Source of the DNA: Daedaleopsis sinensis
Lineage: Eukaryota > Basidiomycota > Agaricomycetes > Polyporales > Polyporaceae
NCBI GenBank assembly: GCA_033807695.1
Contig: CM066309.1
Location: forward strand, 682,001-746,000
Direction of reading: 5' to 3'
Length of the DNA stretch: 64,000 bases
Within the stretch, counting starts at the first letter, position 1. The number at the start of each line of letters is the position of its first letter. The position numbers and the translations under genes were made by a program. The notes beneath the pieces were generated by a model that saw only the letters and a program-made list of their open reading frames with translations, was not told where the DNA came from and did no database searches. This document shows, piece after piece, positions 22,046 through 32,309 of the stretch.

Positions 22046-22293
22046 GAATGTTCGGTGAGTCCTCCACTCTTGGCTGTGCTGTGCACGCCGCAGTAGTCGA
22101 CGATGTACCAATTCCTCGACATCTTTAAATATACTGTGGTCAGCTCGTCGTCGATTGCGGGCTCCTATGGTCTAGTACACGCGGCTCCGCAAACTTGTTC
22201 TTCACTGAGTCGCGGTTTCGGTCGAGTGTCGCACGTGCTCGCCTATCGATCGTTCGAGTACCTGTGGTGGTACACACACCGGGGGCGTGGTCT

Positions 22294-22522
22294 GATGTAA
22301 CGAGTCGTTACACTGTGATTACAATCCAAATATGACTTTCCTTTGTCAATGTGTTCCATCCTGGATACATCGTGGTTACATGCGACATCTGAAATGTATC
22401 CAGGATGTAACACAAAAACACGGGATCATTTTGAATGTTTCTAGCATGTTGCACAGCGACAAACGAGAGAGACATGTGGATTTTGACCATGATATGACCA
22501 CGATGTAAGTGCTCGTCACATC
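22294..22522. mobile_element. 229-bp MITE-like element with nested hairpin
   Basis: The ends gatgtaacgag (22294-22304) and ctcgtcacatc (22512-22522) are inverted repeats with one mismatch, extending inward imperfectly for about 30 bp. Inside are strong 19-bp inverted arms (22352-22370 and 22394-22412, one mismatch). It has no ORF and is absent from the other three block a copies. Target-site duplication is not clear. Confidence 0.5.
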
Positions 22523-22724
22523 GCTCAATGCCCCCAGTGACAGTGCGCGGATGCAGGAAAATTGAGGATGTGCAGAAGCACTGCAGCTGGAGGATGTCTT
22601 GTGTCGGATCCTCAGACGTGTACCACGACGAGAGGCAGGAGTATGTAGGACGATGCCGTGCATCCTGGCTGTGCTGGTTGACGTGGACATACAGGTGCCA
22701 TCTCGCCTCATCAGCATGAGGAGG

Positions 22725-22796
22725 CTGAGTGGGTGCTCACCAGGGAGCTTGACAAGATGACTGAGTGGGTGCTCACCAGGGAGCTTGACAAGATGA
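22725..22796 (+). repeat. 36-bp in-frame tandem duplication
   Basis: Two identical 36-bp units (22725-22760, 22761-22796) duplicate the 12 residues covering WVLTRELDKMTE in the block a frame. Other copies have one unit. Because it is in frame and exact, it is recent and compatible with coding. Confidence 0.85.
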
Positions 22797-22911
22797 CTGG
22801 GTTGTGGACCTGGCCGCAGGCCCGGTACGACCGAGCAACTTCATTCCTCCGAGTCGATGACCCCAGCAGAGGGGCGGCGGCTATTGCAGTACGTAGTAGC
22901 AGAACACATCA

Positions 22912-23048
22912 TATAAATAGTACTTTTACAACTCCATCTAGTAGGTAGCGAGAATCTGAGTCAAAAAGCTCAGGCTGAGGAACTGCAAGAAGGAGAGCAG
23001 TAACGAGAAAACATTTGAGTCGGAAGCAACTACCAGATCATATAAATA
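22912..23048 (+). promoter_or_regulatory. Paired TATAAATA motifs
   Basis: TATAAATA at 22912-22919 and 23041-23048, each followed after 10-30 bases by ccgtctagtag. The arrangement recurs at 40674/40798 and 54783/54906, and one site remains at about 727. The motifs sit at the tail-to-tail junction, pointing into the DUF6533 3' end. They could be antisense core promoters or merely repeated sequence; no transcription evidence is available. Confidence 0.3.
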
Positions 23049-23267
23049 TGTCGATGCCTCCGTCTAGTAGGGTGTGGAGCCGTGAGCGAGAATTCAAAAG
23101 AAAATTCCACAAGGAGAACAAGAAGAAGATATCCGAGTCAGAACTAGCTGGGCCGGCGGACTCGATACCGTGTCACCAACCCCGTCTTCGTGTCATGGCG
23201 CCAGGCCCCTTCTCGCACTTCCCGCATCCTTGTCTTAGCCTTGCCATCCGTGAGCACTGTAGTACCA

Positions 23268-24294
23268 TCACACGGCGTGTGCGAGCGGCTCGTCACGGAC
23301 GACCTTTTGGATCTCCAAGTGCGACTCGGGCTGGACCACTGGCATGTCGTCCAGCGGAATCGCTTCATCATCCACTTCACCAGAGTGAGAGCCTTCGCTT
23401 TCGCCCGGGATGTCTTCGTCCCATTCGTCGCGTGCGGGAGCGGCACGGCGGTGAATGGTCGACCCAAGCGACCCAATGGCTCGGTCCACAAAACTGAGTG
23501 AGCTTTGCGAGCTCATCTGAGACATCTGCAACTCCGGGTCGTCTGATCCGATATTTACGTTGCGTTCGTTTGCCTCTTGCAGGTCGAGGATGAAGCGATA
23601 TACGAGGATTGCGGTGAGGCTATGAGTCACAGAAGCGAGTGAGAAGTTCAGAACAAGTATGTTGATGGAGTGTGATGACCTACGGGTCGGTGAATCTAGT
23701 GAGCTTGCTTGCTCCAAAGCCGCCACCCTCCTCTGAAAATATCTGTTCACAGTGTCAGATATAGATATATCAACATAATCACTCAACCGCACTCACTGAT
23801 GTTGCCGTGAAGATGAGTTGTAATGAATTTAGGATAAATAGTATGCTATCAAGGTAAGCACCAAGGTCCATCAGACGGACTGTCCATTTGGGGTAGTCAC
23901 GGTGAAAGTGAAACCCACACAAAATGAAGTATCCCTTATAGAAGCATCCTCAGTATGCTACATTATATCAACCGAATAGCACACGTACCATTCTCCAACA
24001 ATATATCTGAGAAGCTGGTGCTGCCGTGCTTGACGAATGGAAGCTTGACTTTCTTCAATTCTCCACCCAATTTGCACCAAGTCATGATCACAAGAAGAAT
24101 GTCTGCGAGGATCAATGATAACCTTGAACACAGAACAACTACCCAATATTGTGTCAGACCTCTGTATAGTGAACACTACAAATTGATACTTGCATCTGAA
24201 CAGCGAGAATGACACTGGTGAGCATCGGCTATCTGAGGAGTTGCACAAAGTTAGCACTTGCATGATGATATCTCGCTTAGTGGTGAAATCATTG
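23268..24294 (-). pseudogene. DUF6533 gene, split copy: 3' half
   Basis: Encodes the C-terminal exons of a DUF6533 protein: SLILADILLVIMTWCKLGG (about 24130-24080), then LASVTHSLTAILVYRFILD and the acidic tail ending at the TGA at 23268. Upstream, homology stops abruptly after gtgaaatcattg at 24294. The missing 5' exons resume at 28702-29513 in the same orientation. The intervening 4.4 kb is absent from the other three copies. The C-terminal frames are open, so decay seems to follow the interruption. Confidence 0.8.
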
Positions 24295-24737
24295 CCTCCA
24301 TACAGTTCAATGTACTATGCAGCGAGGCTTTGACGATGTACTACTACCTACTAAGTTCCACCAATATGTAGCACCATGTATACAGAGAACCCTCGGCTGC
24401 TTGTTGACAGCGCTGGATTTATGCGATCGATTTGAACGGGAATTGGGTGACGTGGCTTTAATAATCATCAAACATTCCGTGATTAGTGAGCTTAATCGCT
24501 GTTTACAACAGTGTAATGATGGGTGATTACGGTGATTATCACACCAATGGAAGAGCAAACATGCTTGCTCTACTGAATGATTACTAAAGGGTAGAGTATC
24601 CCTACAGGATGATCTCAATGTGTATGTGCGGACTATTATGCGAACAAGCAGGTGTGATTAGGACATCGCGGTGATTATTGGTGATTAACGGTAAGTGGCA
24701 GCAGGTGATAATAGAAAAAAAAATGTCTTATGACGTC

Positions 24738-24766
24738 GGTCACAGGCGGCGCAAGCCGCTGTGACC
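24738..24766. terminator. Hairpin downstream of the aspartic protease gene
   Basis: ggtcacaggcggc-gcaa-gccgctgtgacc folds into a 12-bp stem with one bulge and a GCAA loop, about 165 bp beyond the protease stop codon (24932). It could mark the transcript end or be a leftover inverted repeat; eukaryotic terminators are not defined by such hairpins. Confidence 0.3.
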
Positions 24767-24931
24767 AGTGACCCATGCCTCAATGCGGCGAGGATGAGGT
24801 CCGTGTGACATGTGACGCGCCGCTTTGGTCTGATCAGTACAGTATTCGCTACAATCAGCCATCGGCCGAGTATTCATACACCTGCACGCGCGGCTCGTCG
24901 CCGTACGGGAGCCTGTGCGGGACGCGGACAC

Positions 24932-26436
24932 TTAGGCGGGCGAGGCGAAGCCGACGGTGTTGTCCTCGAACGAGAACGCGGCGTAGACGTTCATCATGAA
25001 GATGTCGCCGAGCAACCAGGTTTCGGAGCCGAGACCGAGGTCCTGGGCCGCGAGCGCGCCGACGCACTTGCCGGAGCCAGTCTCGGTCTGTCCGAGGCTG
25101 AGGCTGGAAGGCGCACAATGTTAGCGTACTGGCACCATGACATGGGGAGGGCGGGAGGAACACTCACTTCTCCGCGGAGATGGCCCAGTCCTTGCCGCCC
25201 CAGTTGAACGAGATGGTGGGGACTTTGTCGCAGGGGAAGTAGTAGAAGCCTTGGTCCGCGTCAACTACGCCCGTGCCGTTGATCGCGGCGTAGACCTGCT
25301 TGACGACGTCGGGGGGGCCGTACATGATCGTGGTGCCGGAGTCGATGATCGTGTTGAACTTCGAGGCGACGATCTTCTTGTTCGCGGAGATCGAGGCACC
25401 GGGGATCTGCCAGAACCCGGACGAGGAGTCCACGGCGTGGGTCTCGAGCTTGCCGGTGAAGAGCTTGTTGTTCACACCGCCGAGGTAGAGCTCAGAGCCA
25501 TTCTCGGCGAGCTTGAAGCCAAATGTCTTCTCCTTGACAGCGTTCTGCTTGATAGCAGCGTTGAAGAAGGGGTCCTGAGAGAGACCGTGTGTCAGATGAA
25601 CTCTGAGCGAAACACTGTAAGACTGAATCACCTGTTTGAGGTTGGAGATATGGGGGTAGGCGAGACCCAAGATGCCGTCGATCGTGTCATCATAGAAACC
25701 GCTGGAGAGCGCAGTCACAGGGGAGAAGTACTGGTTCTTGACATTGATACCGGCAACACTGACTGCACATCGGGCGTAAGCAGATGGGCGCAGTACGAAA
25801 CATGAGCACACTTACCAGTGTCGGTGAAGACCGGGCCGGAGACGGAAGAGCCATCGCCGTACCTGATGGTGAAGTTGCCGTCCTTCTTGGCGGTCGTGGA
25901 AGAGTCGGAAGTCTTGTACGTGCTCTTCAACGAGCAGCCGGCGTAGGCCCTGCAGTCACCAGACGGCACCCAGAGATCGGAGGAGCCGGTGTCGAACTCG
26001 ATGAGGAACTTCTGTGCGGGGGTGCCGATGGTGATCGAGCCCGCCCACTCGATGGCACCCTGTTCATCGAGCGACTCGCTCCGGCGCTTTGCGAGGAGGC
26101 GTTCAGGAATACGAGCGAGCGGCTTGATTTCAGCGCCGAGGTTGAAGGCGTGCGCGCCGACGTTCTTCTCGAGATTGATCAGGTTCTGGCGGTGCTTGCT
26201 AGAGAGGGGGAGACGGCGGTCAGCGATGAGCTCAGAGTGTGAATGCAAGAGTCTCGAATGCGTACTCGATGGTGTGCACGTTGGCCAGGATGGCCCTGTA
26301 GTAGTCAAAGACAGCGTTCCGTGGTGTGGGAAGCGCGGGACGCGATGGTAATGCGAACGACGTCGTTGTTCTGGATGGGGGTCGCGGACGCGATGAGCCC
26401 GAGAGCAGCAGTGACCAAAGTAGCCTAGCAGAACAT
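24932..26436 (-). pseudogene. A1 aspartic protease (polyporopepsin-like), apparently inactivated at the N-terminus
   Basis: A secreted pepsin-family endopeptidase in five exons: 26436-26266, 26198-25816, 25762-25632, 25574-25168, 25103-24932, joined by short in-phase introns. Both catalytic Asp motifs are present: FDTGSSDLWV (exon 2) and IDSGTTIMYG (exon 4). The flap region FTIRYGDGSSVSG and the C-terminal WLLGDIFMMNVYAAF are also present. The propeptide segment HRQNLINLEKN fits the family. Two lesions are seen. The signal peptide reads MFC-TAG-ATLVTAALGLIASA, with a stop at codon 4 (26425-26427). The frame also slips near 26311-26320, between RASHTTER and VFDYYRAILANVHTI; the exon lengths sum to 3n+1. 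The mature enzyme is otherwise full length, so loss is recent or the assembly contains errors. An alternative upstream first exon was sought and none fits. Confidence 0.75.
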
Positions 26437-27208
26437 GACAAGAGATCGAGGAGCGAGATAGGTCAGTGTGGGGGCGAGGGAGGAACTGTACTCAGGCGAA
26501 AGACCTGAGCAGCGACGATGAACAAGTAGGTCACGGTCGGATTGGAGAGAACGAATGGAGCCTTTTGTAGGACTCAGGAGAGCTGCAACTTGGGGAAGAT
26601 GCAAGCAGGAAGAGAGAGATGAGTTGCGGGCGACGTGTCGGCGCCATCGGGGCCCCAGCCTAGTTCTGATATAAACGTGCAGAAATTCCCAATAAGTGCA
26701 ATTGTGGCGTGAGATTATATTCTCGTATGAGACCATATACGTCTGGTATCGATCTTGTAGTCTCCTTGTGAGTATCTCCATGTCTTATAGCTATCTTATA
26801 TGCTGGTTCGATGCTTGTGATGAACTGATCAGACCTATATCAGTGTTTCACTCCGTTACATGCCCTGGTATGTTACTTGGCTATGTTGTACTACACGTCC
26901 CAAGGCGTGACATGGCTTAGGTCTACAGCTTGAACGTTCAACCTGACTCGGAGCGGCCGCCCTGCCACTGGTGCGTCAACGACTCAGCCTGCCAGTGAGA
27001 ACCCCGACTCGCCGGACAGTCACTGCGACGGTGCCCGACTCGGACCCGGACGGTTCACCAGCCTGAGTGCACACTGCCAGTCGGCCATGACCCTCCAAGA
27101 CGGCTCGGACCGTCACGGTGCGAGTGCTTCATCAGGACTAGGCAAGTATCACTACATATCATAGTGAATGCTACTTGGCTGCGTCACTCATGATACTGAC
27201 CGTGACTT

Positions 27209-27956
27209 ATGTTCGAGTTAGGTACGACTCGTTGCACTCGCCGCGGAATCTCGGCCGACCGCGACTGCCAGGGGATTCTCAGACTTCCTCCATCCCAGCC
27301 CAACAGCGAGATCCCGTTAGAGTGGTTGGATACCACCATTGTGCCGTCATCCCAGGTCGATGAGATACCTTTAGAACTACCTGAGTAAGTGTTTTGGGGC
27401 TGATTCGCTTGAAAAGTGTTCAATGGAATCCTACAGATGGCTATTGGCCTCGTACACCGAGGTGGTCCGTACATCCCAGAGCCCGATAGAGGAGGAGATC
27501 ACTGAAGAATGGGCACGTAGGATTGCCGAAAATAGTCGTGGCGTTTACTTCAAAGCTGAGTACGTACTAGATTCAAACATCTAGTATATGCCATCTGAAC
27601 TGAGGACAGTAATCTACAGTCCACTATCAACTCAGACTATCCAGTCGATGAGCTCCCCGCCATATCAATCAGCCCAACTTGAGAGGGACTCTTCCGATGC
27701 ACAGGCTCAGGCTGGCTCGGATGACTCGGACACAACCGACCCTGCAGGATACGACGCGGCGGATGAGCGTTCATCGGATAGCGGTTGCTCTGAACCAAGC
27801 TCATCGCTAGTTTCCCCGCAGCACGCCCGCGTGTTCTCTCCTCCACTGGACGTTTTCTCAAGGAGCTCTTCTCAAGACTATTCAAGTTCACCACCCTTCT
27901 GGACCCCCGGTAATGGACCCCCGGTAACACACCGACACCCGTACGAGAGTTCCTAA
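27209..27956 (+). CDS. Unknown three-exon protein, C-terminus altered by a 14-bp duplication
   Basis: Exons 27209-27384, 27437-27559 and 27620-27956 have GTAAGT/CTACAG and GTACGT/CTACAG junctions in phase. They start MFELGTTRCTRRG after an upstream in-frame stop and give 211 residues. Visible pieces are EIPLEWLDTTIVPSSQVDE, WLLASYTEVVRTSQSPIEEE, EEWARRIAENSRGVYF and a Ser/Asp-rich low-complexity region. An exact 14-bp tandem duplication (27900-27927) shifts the frame, and translation stops at 27956. Without the second unit the frame would continue to 28024 (TPTPVREFLNMFEGRDD...). Alternatively the end of this stretch is an intron from 27910 to about 28003. No family is recognised; the acidic Ser-rich C-terminus would suit a nuclear protein, but that is a guess. 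Confidence 0.55.
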
Positions 27957-28501
27957 ACATGTTTGAAGGTCGCGATGACTCGGGCAACCCACTCTCACCA
28001 GGTCGGCCAGACGATCATCAATAGATGATTACAGTATGTAAATACAGAGGCTTCGAGTCGCCTATTCGATTTCATGGTATAACTAGGCGTAACCGTTGAA
28101 CATATTGAATCAGTGGTTGGTGGCACTCGGACTCCGAGTCGCAGACGCCCACACCTGGACGGTGTTGGGTGAATTGTGTGTTACGCTCTAACTCTTCGGC
28201 CGTCTCATGACTGTCTCATATGACATCCTTGTGCATTTCTCTTTGTGCGAAAACTTCATTGAGAGTTGATACACAGGCTATCATTGAACAATTTACTTCT
28301 CGCACTGGTAGTAGGACCTTGGGCGGCTACCAGATGTCCGAAAATGGTATGCGCAACTAGTAAGTCTCCGACGAACAGCCTGGCCCTTGCCTTCGACTCG
28401 TTACTTCGTGCATTCATCATCATCACTGAGCTTGGTCTGTATAGCCAGCTCTCGATACTCTCAATCTGCGATTCCTGGGCCACTATCGAGTCCCGGCTAC
28501 G

Positions 28502-28701
28502 ATGTCTAGTGCTTGCAGCTCAACGGGCCTGTGCGTCTGTGGCAGAATCACGAAAGATGAACCGGGTCTACTACGACATCAGCAGTCATGCCCTGTCTGG
28601 GCCCAGCGGCAGCAGATGGGGTTGGCTTCCTGGAAGAGGAGTGGTGCAGCGCAATCGTTTGTAGTCTCCAAACGGAAGAGACTTGTAGGTTGGGGGAACT
28701 T
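28502..28701 (+). pseudogene. Truncated first exon with a CxCG...HxxxC zinc-finger-like motif
   Basis: MSSACSSTGLCVCGRITKDE continues GLLRHQQSCPVW and a basic stretch SKRKRL just before a GT. The C-x-C-G...H-x3-4-C spacing resembles the N-terminal finger seen in many agaricomycete transposase-associated (Plavaka/KDZ-type) or orphan proteins. The sequence then runs directly into the DUF6533 fragment at 28702, so the rest of the gene is missing. The family assignment is by pattern only. Confidence 0.4.
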
Positions 28702-29513
28702 CACACCCAAACATTAGATCATGCGTTGGTGTTTGAAAGAGTGCCAAATTAATCTAGTAGAATATAAAACATTCAATCAATGTTACACTGGCTATCATGA
28801 GCAAGCTGCACATACCCAGTTTGCACAAAATGGTGCAAGTGACAGGAGAGTGACCAGCCCGGCAACCGGCCAAGTTCTAGACAGAGCATATGCTCTTGCT
28901 CCTGAGAATACTGCAAGCATGAGCTCAGCTGTCAGTGCCTGTAAAAGATGGACAATGCGGCATCCACAGATTCACCTGCAAAGGGGAGGTACAAGAAGTA
29001 TTCACAGACTGTGTCTATCCATTGAGCGGCCTCGCACCTTAACACGGTGTTAAGTCGGGAGAATGTTGATCAGGCAAGATTAGAAGGCTTACCCCTATAA
29101 TAGCATACTTATCAGTTCACCGTGGATAAGACCATGAGTAGCAAGAGTACCTCGTTTGAGCGGAGCACAGCGATCAGAATATATGCAAGCCCATGCAGCA
29201 GAAAGCTATACCTGATGGATAGAAATAGCGCTGATGCAATTGAGAATCTGCGCCCCCAGAAGTATCTGACTTCGCGGTCGAACGTGGTGGCAAAATCGTA
29301 TGCAAAAAATGCTGAAGGAAAGGGTGAGAGATGGTGTATTATATATAAGACATGTTTCAAGTACTTAATGTGGCGAAATTGACGAAGTTCACTGCTTGGC
29401 TGCAGGGGAAGGTTGAAGTGAGCCCGTCGCAAGAATTGCATCTATAATTTACAGCGGACTTACAGGGTAGCGAAGATGGCAATGATTTCAGCATTCTCGT
29501 CATCCGACGACAT
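28702..29513 (-). pseudogene. DUF6533 gene, split copy: 5' half
   Basis: Holds the start MSSDDENAEIIAIFAT (29513), QAVNFVNFATL, and the signature exon VYDFATTFDREVRYFWGRR-like (here AYDF) with ALFLSIRYSFLLHGLAYIL. The homologous region of the fourth exon is degenerate. The rest of the protein lies at 23268-24294 beyond the insert. The TATA-like TATATAAG is still 54 bp upstream. The two halves together make one copy; apart they cannot encode a normal product without removal of 4.4 kb. Confidence 0.75.
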
Positions 29514-29566
29514 TTCAGGTAGCTTGTAGATCGGGGACTGCCTGAGCCGACTGGTACCAGTCAAAC

Positions 29567-29571
29567 TTATA
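29567..29571 (-). promoter_or_regulatory. TATA-like box of the split DUF6533 copy
   Basis: The minus strand reads GGTATATAAGTTTGAC, 54 bp before the ATG at 29513, at the same relative place as TATAAAAG in the other copies. Confidence 0.45.
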
Positions 29572-29573
29572 TA

Positions 29574-30200
29574 CCTCCATTGACTGTTGTCCCCACTCGA
29601 TACAGTCGCTAATTGTGTTGTGCCAATGGTACTTAATGGAAGCCTGCAAGAAATGGCCTAGGTCGCTTCTTAACCGTCAAGTGGACCGGAGACACATTGA
29701 ATGCTGTATGATATGGATTCGTACATATGCAGTACATCACAGGCATGCAGGCGTGTGAGCCTCGAATGAGTTTTCGGGAAATTGCACCCGGAAGACATTG
29801 CAGGGCCATTCGAAGCGATGGACAACAGTGATTGATAGTTCTGCAACGTTCAAGGTGGGACTCAGCCTGAGGGTCATTTTCGCAGCTGTGGTCTACAGCC
29901 GATAATCACCTTCAAGTTGCGCCGCCTCGGGTGCTGTGTCCGATTGGAGCCTATATCTTGACAATGTGACCGGTACAGCCCACACTGTTAACAGATACCT
30001 GACAGCTGTAACAATAGATCATGTAGTCTCGACGTCGATAGCATAAATAGTTACGGACTCGGAGGAATTGTCTTTCTAAAAAGTGACCACTGTCAACTCG
30101 ATGACAGATGATACCGAGGATGTGTTCAGACTCACTTGCTACTGCTCAAGGAGTCTAGGGTGTGCGTGTACGTTCCCTTGGCTCCGACCTCATCTCTAAG
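29574..30200. repeat. Block c, copy 2
   Basis: Related to 42906-43500 closely and to 2840-3740 more distantly. The shared core accggtacagcccacactg (about 29970) corresponds to accggtacagcccaagggg in the other pair. No frame is preserved; no gene. Confidence 0.5.
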
Positions 30201-32290
30201 ATTAGGTCAATGCTGCACTCGCTTGTGGGTCTAATGATGGTCACTGGTGCATTACTTAAATGGAGCCCTCACGACGTAGCTAACGAGTCTACGAGTGTGT
30301 CATGGCGGTTCCGGGTGCGTGCATGGACCCGAGGAGCCCCGGATCCTCAGCGCGATACGCATTACGGGCACTGGGAGTCGGACAGATCTGTGCGCATGCG
30401 GAGAGCGGACGTCAGCGGCGTGCTCAATGCACAATGCCAGAGATGCACGACCTGCCCCGGGTGCCCTAGTAGCCCGCTTCAGCTCTCTAGGCATTGTGCT
30501 TCCCTCCACCGAAGCCTTGCAGTGCCCGGCGGGCGTGCAAGTGCGAGTGACGGAGTCGATGGGATTGCTGCAGCTGCGGGTCCGATTGCGTACACGTGGT
30601 CGCCGTATAGGCCTGACTTGGACGTTCGGCGGAAGGTACATAGTAGGCAGTTTGTCCGAATGTGGAGCCTGTCTTCCACCGAGGTGCAAGCTCCGCGGCA
30701 AGCCTCCGCGTCGTACGTTCCGGAGAACTGGGTAGCTTAACGGGAGAAAAGAATGTTAATGAGGCTGTACAGGCCGCTGCTGTGGCCAATTTACCAGGTC
30801 GTGGGACGAGGTGCCGCGAATGGTCGCTCGCCGTCGCATCTATGAATGCCGCTGTGCCTTCTTGGCATCTGGCGAAAGACCTCGGAACGGACTAGGGCGA
30901 CGTGAGCATGTTGACGGGAGGAGAGACAAGGCTTCGATGACAGCGGAACCGCTCTGATCGTTGAGACGTTGAACTGGTGAACGACAGGAGAACGTGCATC
31001 AGGCTAGCGGTACTTACTCACCTGGTCGCAGGCGGTGCGGTTCCATTCATGGGGATGTGAAGTGATTCTGGTAATAGATATAGATGCTGCTCGTCGCCCG
31101 CGGCCAGCCAGTATAGCCCGCACGGGCGGTTCAGGGGCACGCCCGCGTGTTCCCTGCTGTTACAGGAGGGAAGCGGCGGCGATCGGGAGGAGAACACGCC
31201 CTGCTGCCCGACGCAGAGCTCGGGGCTTGAAGATGTGGCCGAGAACGCTCCTGTGGCCGCGGGTTTGATCGAGCTTGAGCGTGAGGGCCTTCCGCTTCGC
31301 TCACCCGCAGGCTGCCCGGTGACCGCACTTGGAACGCCATATGGTCCGTCCTGAATTGGGGAGCGCACGGGCGGGAGGAAGATGGACGTGGAGACGACTG
31401 GCTGCATTTAGGAGACAGGGTTACGATCGGCGCATGCGGTGTGCGTTCGTAGGAGGCTGGGAGTCTGGGAGAGAAGCGCGGAGTCAGATTGTGTGTTGCC
31501 TCGAGTTTCGAGTGTGTCTAGGCAGCTACCAGGATCTCGCTTCCCCCATGATTGGCACCGAGTAGCTACTCGCGAGTGAGGGGGGGTGTTACGTATCGTG
31601 TGCTGCCACTGGCCTCCATAGGAGAGGAAAACGGTGTGCGCCGTGAGGAGTGAGTGGCGCGCAGAATGAAGAGCGACTGCTCTCGAAGGGCACAAGCCTC
31701 GTGCAGAGGTGTGCGTGTAAGTGTTGGTCGGGTCGGACGCGTTGTCGTACTATACCAGTCAACAGGCCACGGTCTTGAAACGTGACGGTGGTCTCATGCT
31801 ACACGCGAGCCGGATGCGCGAGGAGCGGGGATTCTCCGACTTGGGGTAGATGCAAAAATGTTTGGGCTCTCGAGGCATGGAGAGCAGTTCGTACTTCAAC
31901 CGAGGCTAAGTATAATGGCCGGTCGCTAAGAAGCGTGTAAGCATGTGAGAGTATTCGATACTCACTGTGTACATGGCATGGCTCGGGCAAGCAGTAAAGT
32001 GGGATAGAGGCTGGTGCATCGTGGGAAAAGATGTGTGAGGGAGGACCCACTGACTCGACACCATGGCAGAGTTGTGGCGGTGTAGATCATAGGTATCGGT
32101 CCACAAATCTGGGTATTACAGATGCTGTCGGTGGTTAATGAAGTATCTGTTCGGCAGTATCACTGTGAACCGATCTGACTTTGGAACTTTGAGCATGTTC
32201 CAACTCACTCGGCACGACGTACTAGGAAATCAGAGCCTCCGAGGTACGATGAACGAACGAGGTGGCCCGCCCGTCCGGTTTAGCTGCAAG
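30200..32290. repeat. Block h, full copy 1
   Basis: Homologous to 43500-45780 and 49740-52250. On the minus strand, short coding-like pieces are shared (for example RVLLPIAAASLL here, RFLLLIAAASLR and IFLLLIATASLR in the others; a former TM helix at about 31190-31150), with stops between. On the plus strand VRFHSWGC recurs. The original gene appears to have been on the minus strand, but all three copies are broken. From about 31900 to 32250 it matches 45330-45560 and 51860-52130. Confidence 0.45.
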
Positions 32291-32309
32291 AACTGATGCC
32301 ACAAAGAGT

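Larger units (their letters stand above)
22046..23150 (+). repeat. Block a, copy 2 (with a MITE-like insertion)
   Basis: Copy of the block seen at 116-860, 40131-40930 and 54231-55030. It is interrupted by the element at 22294-22522. The plus-strand amphipathic frame is open here and longer than elsewhere: HQHEEAEWVLTRELDKMTEW is extended by a 36-bp in-frame duplication, followed by WPQARYDRATSFLRVDDPS and a stop after the first TATAAATA. An acceptor-like CAG precedes it, so this may be the terminal exon of the family M gene. Two TATAAATA motifs lie at 22912 and 23041. Confidence 0.5.
24295..28701. other. 4.4 kb insert carrying three gene remnants, within a DUF6533 intron region
   Basis: Borders were placed by comparison with copy 1 (positions about 1956-1964): left flank ...aaatcattg, right flank cacacccaaa.... 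Four bases (actg) of the uninterrupted sequence are missing and no target duplication is seen. No terminal inverted repeats were found, so this is probably not a DNA transposon. It holds an aspartic protease, an unknown three-exon gene, and a truncated zinc-finger-like exon. At 24480-24710 GTGATTA is reiterated. 26440-27208 and 28030-28500 hold no supported gene. Confidence 0.7.

Noticed and set aside
24295..28701. Insert as a classical DNA transposon or Helitron
   Set aside because: No terminal inverted repeats, target duplication, transposase or helicase motif, and four target bases are lost at the join.
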